Below are positions 15,710 to 23,588 of a DNA stretch of 64,000 nucleotides, one piece after another. A program made the translations under genes and the position numbers. Source of the stretch: CADDYT01 sp035294125 (GTDB lineage: Bacteria; Chloroflexota; Ktedonobacteria; Ktedonobacterales; Ktedonobacteraceae); assembly GCA_035294125.1 (NCBI GenBank), contig DATGLM010000025.1, positions 1 through 64,000 on the forward strand, written 5' to 3'. Each line of letters starts with the position of its first letter. The first letter of the stretch is position 1. The notes beneath the pieces are model-generated. The model ran no database searches. It had not been told where the DNA came from and saw only the letters and a program-made list of their open reading frames with translations.

Positions 15710-16111
15710 ATGGCAGATAAGAAGAAACCAGCAGCGGGCAGGCCCAGACGGCGCGAACGCAAGTCCGTACCGCGTGGGCAGGCCCATATTCAAGCAACAT
15801 TTAACAATACGATTGTTACACTGACTGACCCCAATGGAAACGTCCTCTCGTGGGGAAGCGCGGGCAGTCAGGGTTTTAAAGGGTCGCGCAAGAGCACCCC
15901 GTATGCCGCGCAGGTCACGGCAGAAGCAGCAGCTCGCAAGGCGATGGAGCACGGTCTGCGACAGATCGAAGTCTTCGTCAAAGGCCCCGGTTCCGGTCGC
16001 GAGGCTGCGATTCGCTCTTTGCAGGGCGCTGGCCTGAATATTACCGCGATTACTGATGTCACACCTATTCCGCACAATGGCTGCCGACCGCCAAAGCGGC
16101 GTCGCGTGTAA
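15710..16111 (+). CDS. rpsK: 30S ribosomal protein uS11
   Basis: 133 residues from ATG 15710 (MADKKKPAAGRPRRRERKSV). An in-frame ATG at 15665 adds an unrelated stretch and is rejected. Conserved text HIQATFNNTIVTLTDPNGN, FKGSRKSTPYAAQ and TPIPHNGCRPPKRRRV. Part of the 30S platform. GGAGGA lies 11 bases upstream. Confidence 0.97.
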   Translation: MADKKKPAAGRPRRRERKSVPRGQAHIQATFNNTIVTLTDPNGNVLSWGSAGSQGFKGSRKSTPYAAQVTAEAAARKAMEHGLRQIEVFVKGPGSGREAAIRSLQGAGLNITAITDVTPIPHNGCRPPKRRRV

Positions 16112-16143
16112 GCGCGCAGTGCGTTTGAGGAGGAAAGAACTAC

Positions 16144-16770
16144 ATGGCGCGTTATACCGGACCCGTTTGCAAGTTGTGCAGGCGGGAGGGGGTAAAACTG
16201 TTTTTAAAGGGCGACAAGTGCATGACAAAATGCACGTTGGAGCGCCGCAGCAGCCGTCCCGGGCAACATGGGACGAGCCGCGCACGGAAAGAGTCTGGCT
16301 ACGCCAGGCAGTTGCGAGAGAAGCAGCGCGTGCGTCGCACGTATGGCGTGTTGGAGCGCCAGTTCCGCAAGACGTATGACATGGCGTCTCGCAGCCCCGG
16401 CAAGACAGGCGAGCGTTTGTTGCAAATCTTAGAGATGCGCCTGGACAATCTGGTTTATCGCCTGGGCTTCGCCGATTCGCGCGCGCAGGCTCGCCAGCTT
16501 GTCAATCATGGCCATTTTGCCGTCAATGGTCGCAAAACGGACATTCCTTCGTTTATCGCCAAACCGGGTGATGTCATCTCTGTACGCGAGCGCAGCAAGG
16601 GTCTTGAGTACTTCAAGGTTCGTGCGATGTTGCTAGCGCAGAAGGGCGTACCTGCCTGGCTGACTCTGGATGTCGATGAGATGAGCGGGCGTGTCCTCGC
16701 TCTGCCGACACGCAGCGAACTCGAACTGCCGTTTGATGAGCAGATGGTGGTTGAATACTACCAGCGATAA
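16144..16770 (+). CDS. rpsD: 30S ribosomal protein uS4
   Basis: 208 residues, normal. The N-terminal part has a C-x2-C...C-x3-C zinc-type arrangement (VCKLCRREG and KCMTKCTLERR), and the S4 RNA-binding domain reads RLDNLVYRLGFADSRAQARQ then VNHGHFAVNGRKTDIPS. uS4 nucleates 30S assembly and lies at the mRNA entry channel with uS3 and uS5. Unlike those two it is not extended here. Confidence 0.97.
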   Translation: MARYTGPVCKLCRREGVKLFLKGDKCMTKCTLERRSSRPGQHGTSRARKESGYARQLREKQRVRRTYGVLERQFRKTYDMASRSPGKTGERLLQILEMRLDNLVYRLGFADSRAQARQLVNHGHFAVNGRKTDIPSFIAKPGDVISVRERSKGLEYFKVRAMLLAQKGVPAWLTLDVDEMSGRVLALPTRSELELPFDEQMVVEYYQR

Positions 16771-16872
16771 TTCTCTTGGACTGCCAATACTACTCGTTTC
16801 TTGCGTAACGTCATTGGAGAGGGAAGAAACCTGAAGTAAGGACTGGTAGAAAAAGAAAGGCAGGTTAGAACC

Positions 16873-17859
16873 TTGCTAGATATTACTCTGCCTCGCATTA
16901 AGAATACGAAAACACAGGGAAATTATGCGAGTTATGATATTGAGCCATTAGAGGCGGGGTATGGCGTGACCCTGGGCAACTCACTGCGTCGTGTGTTGCT
17001 CTCGTCGCTGCCCGGCGCTGCTGTGACCTCGATTCGCATCGAAGGGGTCCAGCACGAGTTTCAGGACGTTCCCGGCGTGATGGAGGATGTGACCGATATC
17101 GTGCTGAACGTCAAGAAAATTCGCCTCCGCTCCTTCTCAGACCATCCCGTCTCGATGCGGCTGGAAGTGAGTGGTGAGCGCGATGTGACTGCCGGAGATA
17201 TCATCGCTCCCAGCACCGTGGAGATTGTCAACCCGGAGCAGCATATCGCTACCCTGGACAGTGAGGACGCACACCTCGATATGGAGCTGGTCGTGGAAAC
17301 CGGTCGTGGCTACGTGCCTGCCGACTCGAAAGAAGACCAGCCTATCGGGGTTATTCCCGTCGATGCCATTTTCACGCCGGTGCAGAAGGTCAACTACACG
17401 GTTGAGCACACCCGCGTAGGGCAGATGACAAACTACGATAAGATTATTCTCGATATTACGACGGACGGAACAATTACACCGGATGAGGCGATGCGCCAGA
17501 GTTCCGATATTCTGGTGCGGCTCTTCTCCCAGCTTGCCAATTACCGGGCGGTGCTGGCCGAGCCGGAGAAGCAGCCGTTGAGTAGCTGGCCGATTCCACA
17601 GAAGATTTACGATACTCCCATTGAGGACCTTGATCTCTCGGTGCGTGCCTACAATTGCCTCAAGCGCAGCAACATCACGAAAGTGGGTCAGGTACTCTCG
17701 ATGAACGAGGAAGACCTGCTGGGGGTGCGTAACTTCGGTGAGAAGAGCCTGCAAGAGTTGCGCGAACGCTTGCTCTCCCGCAACTTCCTGCCGAATCCGA
17801 ATCAGCGTCCGAGTGCCGTTGGCGCCGACATGGACGGCGATCAGGAAATGGAGGACTAA
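16873..17859 (+). CDS. rpoA: RNA polymerase alpha subunit
   Basis: 328 residues from TTG 16873 (MLDITLPRIKNTKTQGNYAS). It has the N-terminal dimer domain (LGNSLRRVLLSSLPGAAVTS, VEHTRVGQ) and the C-terminal domain (IEDLDLSVRAYNCLKRSNI, GVRNFGEKSLQELRERL) joined by a linker. A short acidic end, DMDGDQEMED, follows. The start codon is weak and its upstream AGGCAGG is imperfect. rplQ begins 1 nt after the stop. Confidence 0.97.
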   Translation: MLDITLPRIKNTKTQGNYASYDIEPLEAGYGVTLGNSLRRVLLSSLPGAAVTSIRIEGVQHEFQDVPGVMEDVTDIVLNVKKIRLRSFSDHPVSMRLEVSGERDVTAGDIIAPSTVEIVNPEQHIATLDSEDAHLDMELVVETGRGYVPADSKEDQPIGVIPVDAIFTPVQKVNYTVEHTRVGQMTNYDKIILDITTDGTITPDEAMRQSSDILVRLFSQLANYRAVLAEPEKQPLSSWPIPQKIYDTPIEDLDLSVRAYNCLKRSNITKVGQVLSMNEEDLLGVRNFGEKSLQELRERLLSRNFLPNPNQRPSAVGADMDGDQEMED

Positions 17860-17860
17860 G

Positions 17861-18487
17861 TTGAGGCATCGAGTAGCTGGTGTTAAGATGGGCATGCCGG
17901 AACCGCAGCGCCGTTCAGTTCGTCGCAACCTGATGGCGGGCTTGATCCGGTATGATCGCATACAGACCACGGAGGCACGCGCACGCGCCATTCGTGGTGA
18001 AGTAGAGAAGTTGATTGACACGGCGGTCAAGGGCCGCCTGGCTGCGCGAGCGCGCCTGGCAGCAGTCGTGCCAGACGAGGAGAAGGCCGAGCGCATTATG
18101 GAGTTTGCGCGCCGTGGTCGCTTCTCTCTCAACGACCGGGTCGCGGACAACGAGGAGCGCTACGAGCAGGGGAAAGCTCCCCTGACGCCGGAGGGCCGCA
18201 GGTTCCTGGAGAACAAGCTCAAGGCGCGCCGCGAGGAACTGCTGCGCATCATCTCCAACGAGGCCGATGCGGAGCGCGCTCTGCAGGCCGCTTACGAGGC
18301 GCTGGTCATTGAGCTGAACGCTCGCCGCAAGATTCTGAGCGCCCTGCCCGACGAGCTGGTTGTCAGGAAGATGTTCGAGGAGCTTGCTCCTCGCTACGTT
18401 GGTCGCCCCGGTGGCTATACCCGCATCACCAAGCTGGGTCGCCGCAAAGGCGACGCCGCTGAGGTAGCCCAGATCGCCCTGGTGTAG
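17861..18487 (+). CDS. rplQ: 50S ribosomal protein bL17 with large internal insertion
   Basis: 208 residues against about 120, from TTG 17861 with ATGGAGG upstream (inside the rpoA end). Residues 1-65 (MRHRVAGVKMGMPEPQRRSV, RNLMAGLIRYDRIQTTEARA) and 160-208 (ELVVRKMFEELAPRYVGRPG, YTRITKLGRRKGDAAE) are normal bL17. Residues about 66-160 (nt 18056-18340) are an inserted charged helical stretch (EEKAERIMEFARRGRFSLND, NKLKARREELLRIISNEADA). bL17 lies near the tunnel exit on the solvent side of the 50S. Confidence 0.94.
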   Translation: MRHRVAGVKMGMPEPQRRSVRRNLMAGLIRYDRIQTTEARARAIRGEVEKLIDTAVKGRLAARARLAAVVPDEEKAERIMEFARRGRFSLNDRVADNEERYEQGKAPLTPEGRRFLENKLKARREELLRIISNEADAERALQAAYEALVIELNARRKILSALPDELVVRKMFEELAPRYVGRPGGYTRITKLGRRKGDAAEVAQIALV

Positions 18488-18502
18488 GTGTCATCACATC
18501 AT

Positions 18503-18567
18503 CCGTAGGCGCCTATTTATCGGCACCTACGGAATTGCGAAGCGCAATACTTTGCGCCTCGTAATTC
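18503..18567 (+). terminator. Paired hairpins between rplQ and truA
   Basis: Hairpin 1: CCGTAGG (18503-18509) with CCTACGG (18526-18532), extended inside by GCC/GGC. Hairpin 2: GGAATT (18531-18536) with AATTCC (18562-18567), with internal GCGCAA/TTGCGC pairing. They share bases at 18531-18532 and so may be alternatives. They end the alpha operon or punctuate it before truA; no T-tract is present. Confidence 0.45.
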
Positions 18568-18604
18568 CCTATATCGGCGCAAGGTATTGCGCTAACTGGA
18601 GAAC

Positions 18605-19396
18605 ATGAAAAATCTTGCCTGTGGGATTGAGTATGATGGCACAGATTTTCACGGCTTTCAGCGGCAGCCGGAAGATCACGGGCCAACGGTGCAGGGAGCG
18701 TTAGAAGCGGCGATTGAGCGCATCTCCGGCGCGATGTCAACAGTACATGGCGCCGGTCGCACAGACGCTGGAGTCCACGCGCGCGGGCAGGTAATCAACT
18801 TCCATACAGAGGCAGCGCTGCCGCCCGCTGTGTGGTTACGAGCGCTGAATGCTGTACTTCCGCAGTCAGTAGCGGTACAATGGGTGCGAGAAGTTCCCGA
18901 ACGCTTCCACGCCCGCTACAGCGCGCAGAGCCGCTCCTATCGCTATACGATCTGGAATAGTAGCGCGCCGTCACCGTTGCTGGCCCGTTACAGCTACTAT
19001 CAGCCACAGGCGTTGGACGTGGCTCGCATGCAGGAAGCATGCCAGCTTCTGCCGGGTCGCAGAGATTTTGCAGCCTTCGGACATAGCCCGGAGGAGACCA
19101 ATCCCAGGAAGCCGGGACCTCATTCCAGCGTGCGCACGCTGCTCGAAGCACGCTGCCTGCGAGACCCGGAGCAAGCACTTATCTATTGTGATTTTACTGC
19201 GGACGCCTTTCTGACGGGCATGGTTCGCAGGATGGTCGGAACACTGTTGCTGGTAGGGCAGAACCGGTTGAGCCTCGACGCGTTCGCCACTATCGTGCAG
19301 CGGGCGGAAAAGACGCACCCTGGTTCAGCGGCCCCCCCACACGGGCTGTGTCTGGTGCGGGTGAAGTATCCTGAAGAGTTCGGGTTCGCCTCGTAG
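18605..19396 (+). CDS. truA: tRNA pseudouridine(38-40) synthase TruA
   Basis: 263 residues with the catalytic aspartate in GAGRTDAGVHARGQVINF, the N-terminal IEYDGTDFHGFQRQP, and FTADAFLTGMVRRMVGTLL near the C terminus. It makes pseudouridine in the tRNA anticodon stem-loop. Positioned between rplQ and rplM, as in many Firmicutes-like genomes. Confidence 0.96.
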   Translation: MKNLACGIEYDGTDFHGFQRQPEDHGPTVQGALEAAIERISGAMSTVHGAGRTDAGVHARGQVINFHTEAALPPAVWLRALNAVLPQSVAVQWVREVPERFHARYSAQSRSYRYTIWNSSAPSPLLARYSYYQPQALDVARMQEACQLLPGRRDFAAFGHSPEETNPRKPGPHSSVRTLLEARCLRDPEQALIYCDFTADAFLTGMVRRMVGTLLLVGQNRLSLDAFATIVQRAEKTHPGSAAPPHGLCLVRVKYPEEFGFAS

Positions 19397-19459
19397 CTGA
19401 GCGCGGTCGCGAGGGATCGCGGACGGGAGAACTCGAGAGATTTCGTTTGGAGAACGAAG

Positions 19460-19966
19460 ATGAGAAAGACATATAGCGCCAGGGCTGCTGACCTGCAACC
19501 CACCTGGTACGTCATCGATGCCGAGGGTCAGGTTCTAGGTCGTCTGGCATCACAGATCGCGCAGATTTTGCGCGGCAAACATAAACCAACGTTTACGCCG
19601 CACCTGCAAAGCGGCGACTTTGTGATTGTGATCAACGCGGAGAAGGTCGCCGTCACGGGCAATCGCCTGGACCAGAAGATGTACTATCGCCATAGCCAGT
19701 ATCCCGGCGGCTTGAAGCAGCAGTCGCTGCGGCAGGTGCTGGAAGGCAAGCATCCAGAGCGCGCTATTGAGCACGCGGTGCGCGGCATGGTGATGCACAA
19801 TCGCCTGGGTGCCGATATCATGTCCCGCCTGAAGGTCTACGCCGGGCCGAACCATCCGCACCAGGCCCAGAAGCCCGTTCCCTGGACGGGTCCGCAGAGC
19901 CTGCTCAAGAAAAATCAGCAGCAGGCACAGGAAGAACAGCAGCCTGCTGAAGCAAAGACAGAATAA
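19460..19966 (+). CDS. rplM: 50S ribosomal protein uL13
   Basis: 168 residues against about 145. Has PTWYVIDAEGQVLGRLASQI, GDFVIVINAEKVAVTGNR and AVRGMVMHNRLGADIMSRLK, then the usual VYAGPNHPHQAQKP. The last 25 residues are a Gln/Glu/Ala-rich tail (KKNQQQAQEEQQPAEAKTE). Paired with rpsI downstream as usual. Confidence 0.97.
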   Translation: MRKTYSARAADLQPTWYVIDAEGQVLGRLASQIAQILRGKHKPTFTPHLQSGDFVIVINAEKVAVTGNRLDQKMYYRHSQYPGGLKQQSLRQVLEGKHPERAIEHAVRGMVMHNRLGADIMSRLKVYAGPNHPHQAQKPVPWTGPQSLLKKNQQQAQEEQQPAEAKTE

Positions 19967-19987
19967 AGAAGGAAGAGGAGACCGACC

Positions 19988-20398
19988 GTGGCCGATACAA
20001 ACAAAGGTGAGTACTACTACGGGATGGGGCGGCGCAAGACAGCGGTAGCCCGCGTGCGCCTCTATCCCAACGGCGAGGGCAATGTGACCGTGAATGGCAA
20101 GAGCGCGCAGTCTTACTTCGGGCAGCGTGAGGCGCTGATGGCGACTATCAACTCGCCCCTGCGCACCCTTGAGCTGAACGATACCTACGACATGACGATC
20201 AAAGTGCTGGGCGGTGGCGTCAGCGGACAGGCTGGCGCGATTCGCCACGCCCTTGCTCGCGCCCTGGTGCGGGTCAACCCCGACTGGAAACCCGCGCTTC
20301 GTCGCGCGGGCTTCCTCACTCGCGACCCGCGCATGAAGGAACGCAAAAAGCCCGGCCTCAAGCGCGCCCGCAAAGCCCCACAGTACACTAAGCGTTAA
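19988..20398 (+). CDS. rpsI: 30S ribosomal protein uS9
   Basis: 136 residues from GTG 19988 with AAGGAAGAGGAG upstream. Conserved text YYYGMGRRKTAVARVRLYPN, GVSGQAGAIRHALARALVRV and the basic tail LKRARKAPQYTKR, whose C terminus touches the P-site tRNA. Last gene of the ribosomal block; a 34-bp hairpin follows 14 nt after its stop. Confidence 0.97.
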   Translation: MADTNKGEYYYGMGRRKTAVARVRLYPNGEGNVTVNGKSAQSYFGQREALMATINSPLRTLELNDTYDMTIKVLGGGVSGQAGAIRHALARALVRVNPDWKPALRRAGFLTRDPRMKERKKPGLKRARKAPQYTKR

Positions 20399-20412
20399 TT
20401 CGCCCCGTTTTC

Positions 20413-20487
20413 GGGTACAGTATAGCAAGCACAAAAAGTTGCCTCCCAAGATAGGAGGCGACTTTTTGTGCTTGCTATACTGTACCC
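20413..20487. terminator. 34-bp-stem bidirectional terminator after rpsI
   Basis: GGGTACAGTATAGCAAGCAC... (20413-20446) pairs with 20454-20487 over 34 positions with a single G-U and no gap; the loop is CAAGATA. An A5 run in one arm and T5 in the other give a U-tract within the stem on either strand. It separates rpsI (+) from the convergent hydrolase gene (-). The stem is far longer than ordinary intrinsic terminators. Confidence 0.85.
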
Positions 20488-20490
20488 CCT

Positions 20491-20568
20491 CCACCCCAGG
20501 CCGAGCGCAAGGCATTGGCCTTGCTATACATGCCTCCAGCCTTCACCCGCAGGCTCGGCCTGGGGTGG
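20491..20568. repeat. Branched palindrome next to the rpsI terminator
   Basis: CCACCCCAGGCCGAGC (20491-20506) is the exact reverse complement of 20553-20568. Inside lies a second hairpin, GCAAGGC/GCCTTGC (20507-20513 and 20518-20524). The GTAGGG/GGGGTGG-like ends recall the palindromic repeats at 47890-47930 and 51926-52022. Probably a non-coding mobile palindrome. Confidence 0.55.
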
Positions 20569-20650
20569 GGCTAAATCGCCAAAAATAGAGTAATCGCCAG
20601 CTCTTTACCTTTGTTCTCTCGAGTCTGTTATGCTATGATGCTCTCACCTG

Positions 20651-21454
20651 CTATTGCTCCCATAACCTGCGCAGGGCTGCGTTCACAACCTCTGGCTGCT
20701 CCTGCTGCGGCCAGTGAGACGCGCCAGGAACTCGCAGGAAACTGGCGTTGATTCGTTCCGCTACGACATGGGCGCAGGCCATCAGTGGCTCCCCTGCGAA
20801 GATGCGAAACTGTTGTGGTACCCTGTCCCAGGCTCCGCTAATGACAAGCCTGGGCCACGGGGCGGCAGCCAGTTCTTCGACAGGAATCTCAGCCTCCCAG
20901 CATGGTCGTTCGTGCATAGCGGTCTGTGCCGCTCGCAGCATTGTGGCGGTCGGCTCAGGCAGCGGAATGCCTACAGGCTCGGTCGAGAGACGAAGCCAGT
21001 CTGCCGCCGACAGATTAGAAGGCAAATTTTTCATGCCCTCGCGATTTCGCTGCAAGGCAGCCGCCACAGTGGGGTCGTGCTCAGCAACACGATAAGCTCC
21101 AGGCTCAATCAACGTGAGTGAGCGTATAGCCCGCGGCTTACGAACCGCTGCCAGCATGGCAACGACTCCCCCGTAGGAATGTCCTACCAGGTGAGCACCG
21201 GCGCCAAGCAGTTCGCTGACATCCTGCGCATCGATTTCATAGTCGCTCGCGCAGGCATTGTGTTCCAGGTCTGGACTTGCTCCATAGCCGCGCCGATCCA
21301 TCACCAGAAGCCGGGCGTACCTGGCTAATGGCTTTTGCGCTGCAAAGCCAAAGTGTTCCTCTGTTCCCCATGTCATGGAACCATGTACCAGGACTACGGG
21401 CCAGGTCCCTGTAGCTCCTTTCCCCCAAATCGTTACATGTACTGGTGTTCTCAA
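20651..21454 (-). CDS. Alpha/beta-fold hydrolase
   Basis: 267 residues if it starts at TTG 21454 (MRTPVHVTIWGKGATG), preceded by GGGAGGA; the longer open frame overlaps the upstream TetR gene. The fold signatures are VVLVHGSMTWG (oxyanion), MDRRGYGASPD, the nucleophile elbow LVGHSYGGVVAML with Ser, LVISGAWDRVP (acid region) and a late His in GASHWPQQEQPEVV. Substrate unknown. It lies 16 nt behind the tetR-like gene on the same strand, so the two are likely one operon. Confidence 0.85.
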   Translation of the reverse strand: MRTPVHVTIWGKGATGTWPVVLVHGSMTWGTEEHFGFAAQKPLARYARLLVMDRRGYGASPDLEHNACASDYEIDAQDVSELLGAGAHLVGHSYGGVVAMLAAVRKPRAIRSLTLIEPGAYRVAEHDPTVAAALQRNREGMKNLPSNLSAADWLRLSTEPVGIPLPEPTATMLRAAQTAMHERPCWEAEIPVEELAAAPWPRLVISGAWDRVPQQFRIFAGEPLMACAHVVAERINASFLRVPGASHWPQQEQPEVVNAALRRLWEQ

Positions 21455-21470
21455 TATCTTGTCCTCCCGA

Positions 21471-22091
21471 TCACTCTTTCCCCATCCCAGGCGCCGCGTG
21501 GGCAAGTTGACGCACAACAGGCACGACTTCCTCAAGGTTCTGTGTGGAACCGGCGAGGGTGTCGAAAAACTCGAAGCTGGTCAGCGTGAAAAGCACGTTG
21601 ACCAGTTCATCTACTGCTTCGGGCGCGGGATGCCCGTACTTTTCGGCCAGGCGCCCGGCAAGGACGCGCAAGCCGCGCCTCCTTCCTTCATCTCGCGCCC
21701 GTATCACCTGCTCGAAATCCGCGTCGAGCATGGCCAATCCCCGCAGCCGACGTGTCACCAGTCGGTCAGAGTTCCAGAAGCGCGCAAAAACGACGATGAA
21801 TTCATCCAGTGCTGCGATGGGTTCCGGTCGACGGAAAGCCCCGGCTAACTGCTCCATGCCGCCGGAGAAGGCCAGAGAATCACACAGTGCTTCAAGCAGC
21901 CCGATTCTGGAACTGAACTGGTGGTAAACCGTCATACGCGCAACATCGGCCTTGCGCGCCACGGCATCGATGGAGAAATGGGCAAAACCATCAGGTTCCA
22001 TCAGCAGTTCGCGGGCTGCTGAGATGATGCGCGTGCGCGTCTGCTCCGCACTGGCCTGGCGCTGACCAAGTTTATAGGGACGAGGGCTCAT
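21471..22091 (-). CDS. TetR-family transcriptional regulator
   Basis: 206 residues from ATG 22091, which has AAGG five bases upstream; an ATG at 22112 lacks a ribosome-binding site but is possible. The N terminus is basic (MSPRPYKLGQRQASAEQTRT), followed by the HTH region (IDAVARKADVARMTVYHQFS, RIGLLEALCDSLAF), then an all-helical ligand domain. It probably regulates itself, the hydrolase downstream and the divergent LLM oxidoreductase. Ligand unknown. Confidence 0.88.
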   Translation of the reverse strand: MSPRPYKLGQRQASAEQTRTRIISAARELLMEPDGFAHFSIDAVARKADVARMTVYHQFSSRIGLLEALCDSLAFSGGMEQLAGAFRRPEPIAALDEFIVVFARFWNSDRLVTRRLRGLAMLDADFEQVIRARDEGRRRGLRVLAGRLAEKYGHPAPEAVDELVNVLFTLTSFEFFDTLAGSTQNLEEVVPVVRQLAHAAPGMGKE

Positions 22092-22112
22092 AATAACCTT
22101 GACACTCTCCAT

Positions 22113-22229
22113 ATTTTTGTTGTATAGTCTGTATATCTAAATATTCGTTGGCTGGACTGTCCATATAATAAGATACGCGGGAACGTATGTAAAGAGAACT
22201 GCTATACATGATGAAAGGAGCATTCTCGA
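22113..22229. promoter_or_regulatory. Divergent promoter region, tetR / LLM oxidoreductase
   Basis: The AT-rich 117-base gap contains TATAAT at 22164-22169 facing the LLM gene, and TATACA-like boxes facing the regulator. No clear -35 matches. The likely TetR operator lies here, but I could not identify a convincing symmetric site. Confidence 0.35.
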
Positions 22230-23117
22230 ATGCCGCGACCATTTCGTTTTGGTGTTGTTACCGTCTATGCCCCATCGCATGCTGCCTGGGTCGCTACCGC
22301 TCGTCGGGCCGAAGAGCTTGGCTACTCGACCTTATTGATGCCAGACCGCGTGAACATCGGCAGTCTGGCCCCTATGCCAGCCTTAGCCATTGCCGCTCAG
22401 GCAACCACGACGCTGCGGATCGGCGGCTATGTCTTCTGCAATCCGTATCGTCATCCCGTGCTGCTAGCCCGCGAGGCGGCTACGCTTGATCTGCTCTCTG
22501 ATGGCCGTTTTGAATTTGGTCTGGGCGCGGGCGTCGAATCAAACGAGCCGCAGCAGATGGGTATTCCCTTTGGCAATGCTGGTACACGTGTCGGCCAGCT
22601 TGAGGAGGTCCTGCAACTCATCAAAAGGCTTTTCACGGAAGAGACGGTCAATTTCGCCGGGCAGTATTACACGGTTTCGGAGATGAAGGGATATCCCAGG
22701 CCCGCACAGCAGCCACACATGCCCATCCTCGTTGCGGGTGCAGGTGAACGGATGCTCAAGCTGGCAGCCAGGGAGGCCGATATCATCGCGATTGGCTCAA
22801 ATCGAAGCGCGTGGAGGCCAGACGCGGTAGATGTCACGTTGGAGCAAAAGATTGCCTGGATTCAAGAAGCTGCCGGTACCCGCTTCGCCGATCTGGAACT
22901 CAGCCAGACCATCTATGATCTGGTGATTACGGATAGCGATACTGCTATTAGCGTACCGGCTGGCATGCCACAGGCGCCGAAGAGACCTGTGAGTACCAGG
23001 CAAGCGGTTGAATACCTGCTTGAGCAGCGGGATCGCTACGGATTTTCGTACTTACAGATCATTGATCGACAGATGGAGAATTTTGCTCCGGTCGTTGCCC
23101 GGCTCAATGGCGCATGA
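22230..23117 (+). CDS. LLM-class (luciferase-like) oxidoreductase, probably F420-dependent
   Basis: 295 residues with the TIM-barrel pattern of bacterial luciferase-like F420 enzymes: VYAPSHAAWVATARRAEELG, LADRVNIG-like start, TTLRIGGYVFCNPYRHPVLL, AREAATLDLLSDGRFEFGLG, and PHMPILVAGAGERMLKLAAR. AAAGGAG lies 9 bases before ATG. Cofactor assignment (F420 or FMN) is from family resemblance only. It is divergent from a TetR gene, and a degenerate relative follows directly in the same frame. Confidence 0.85.
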   Translation: MPRPFRFGVVTVYAPSHAAWVATARRAEELGYSTLLMPDRVNIGSLAPMPALAIAAQATTTLRIGGYVFCNPYRHPVLLAREAATLDLLSDGRFEFGLGAGVESNEPQQMGIPFGNAGTRVGQLEEVLQLIKRLFTEETVNFAGQYYTVSEMKGYPRPAQQPHMPILVAGAGERMLKLAAREADIIAIGSNRSAWRPDAVDVTLEQKIAWIQEAAGTRFADLELSQTIYDLVITDSDTAISVPAGMPQAPKRPVSTRQAVEYLLEQRDRYGFSYLQIIDRQMENFAPVVARLNGA

Positions 23118-23474
23118 TCTGCGTATAAGGAGGAGGCACGAGGAACGGGGCTGCCTTTCCCTCCACTCAAAGAGCGGTACGAGCGTCTGGAAGAGATGTT
23201 ACAGATTTGCCTGTACATGTGGCAAGGCGAAAAGGGAGACGAGCGACCTTTCGAGGGGCAATACTACCACATTGAGCGCCCGTTCAACCTGCCGCAAAGC
23301 CTCACACGGCCCCATCCACCGATCCTCATTGCTGGCAGCGGCGAGCAGAAGACATTGCTCCTGGTCGCCCGCTACGCCGATGCCTGCAACTTGCAGCCGT
23401 CGCCACAGATTCCCCACAAGCTGGAGGTTCTGCGCAGGCATTGCGAGGTTATTCCCGCCGTCGCCGACCTCTAA
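23118..23474 (+). pseudogene. 3' fragment of a second LLM oxidoreductase
   Basis: In the same frame as the preceding gene and directly after its stop, the translation reads EEARGTGLPFPPLKERYERL, then MLQICLYMWQGEKGDERPFE, IERPFNLPQSLTRPHPPILI and GSGEQKTLLLVARYADACNL: the second half of an LLM protein. The first 110 or so residues are missing, and the end (EVIPAVADL) breaks off before the usual C terminus. An ATG at 23196 could give a 92-residue peptide, but this looks like a remnant. Confidence 0.75.
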
Positions 23475-23514
23475 GCGAGCTGGATCAGGGTTGAGATTCG
23501 CTAAATCTGACATG

Positions 23515-23572
23515 AGAGTCCTCTGGGATGTCATACTGAGCGACAGCGAAGCATGACATCCCAGAGGACTCT
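23515..23572. terminator. 20-bp-stem bidirectional terminator
   Basis: AGAGTCCTCTGGGATGTCAT (23515-23534) is perfectly complementary to 23553-23572, followed by TTTTT on the + strand. The loop, ACTGAGCGACAGCGAAGC, resembles the small palindrome-associated repeats found in many bacteria (CTGAGCG...CGAAGC). It separates the LLM fragment (+) from ilvE (-). Confidence 0.8.
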
Positions 23573-23588
23573 TTTTATAGCATGCTCT

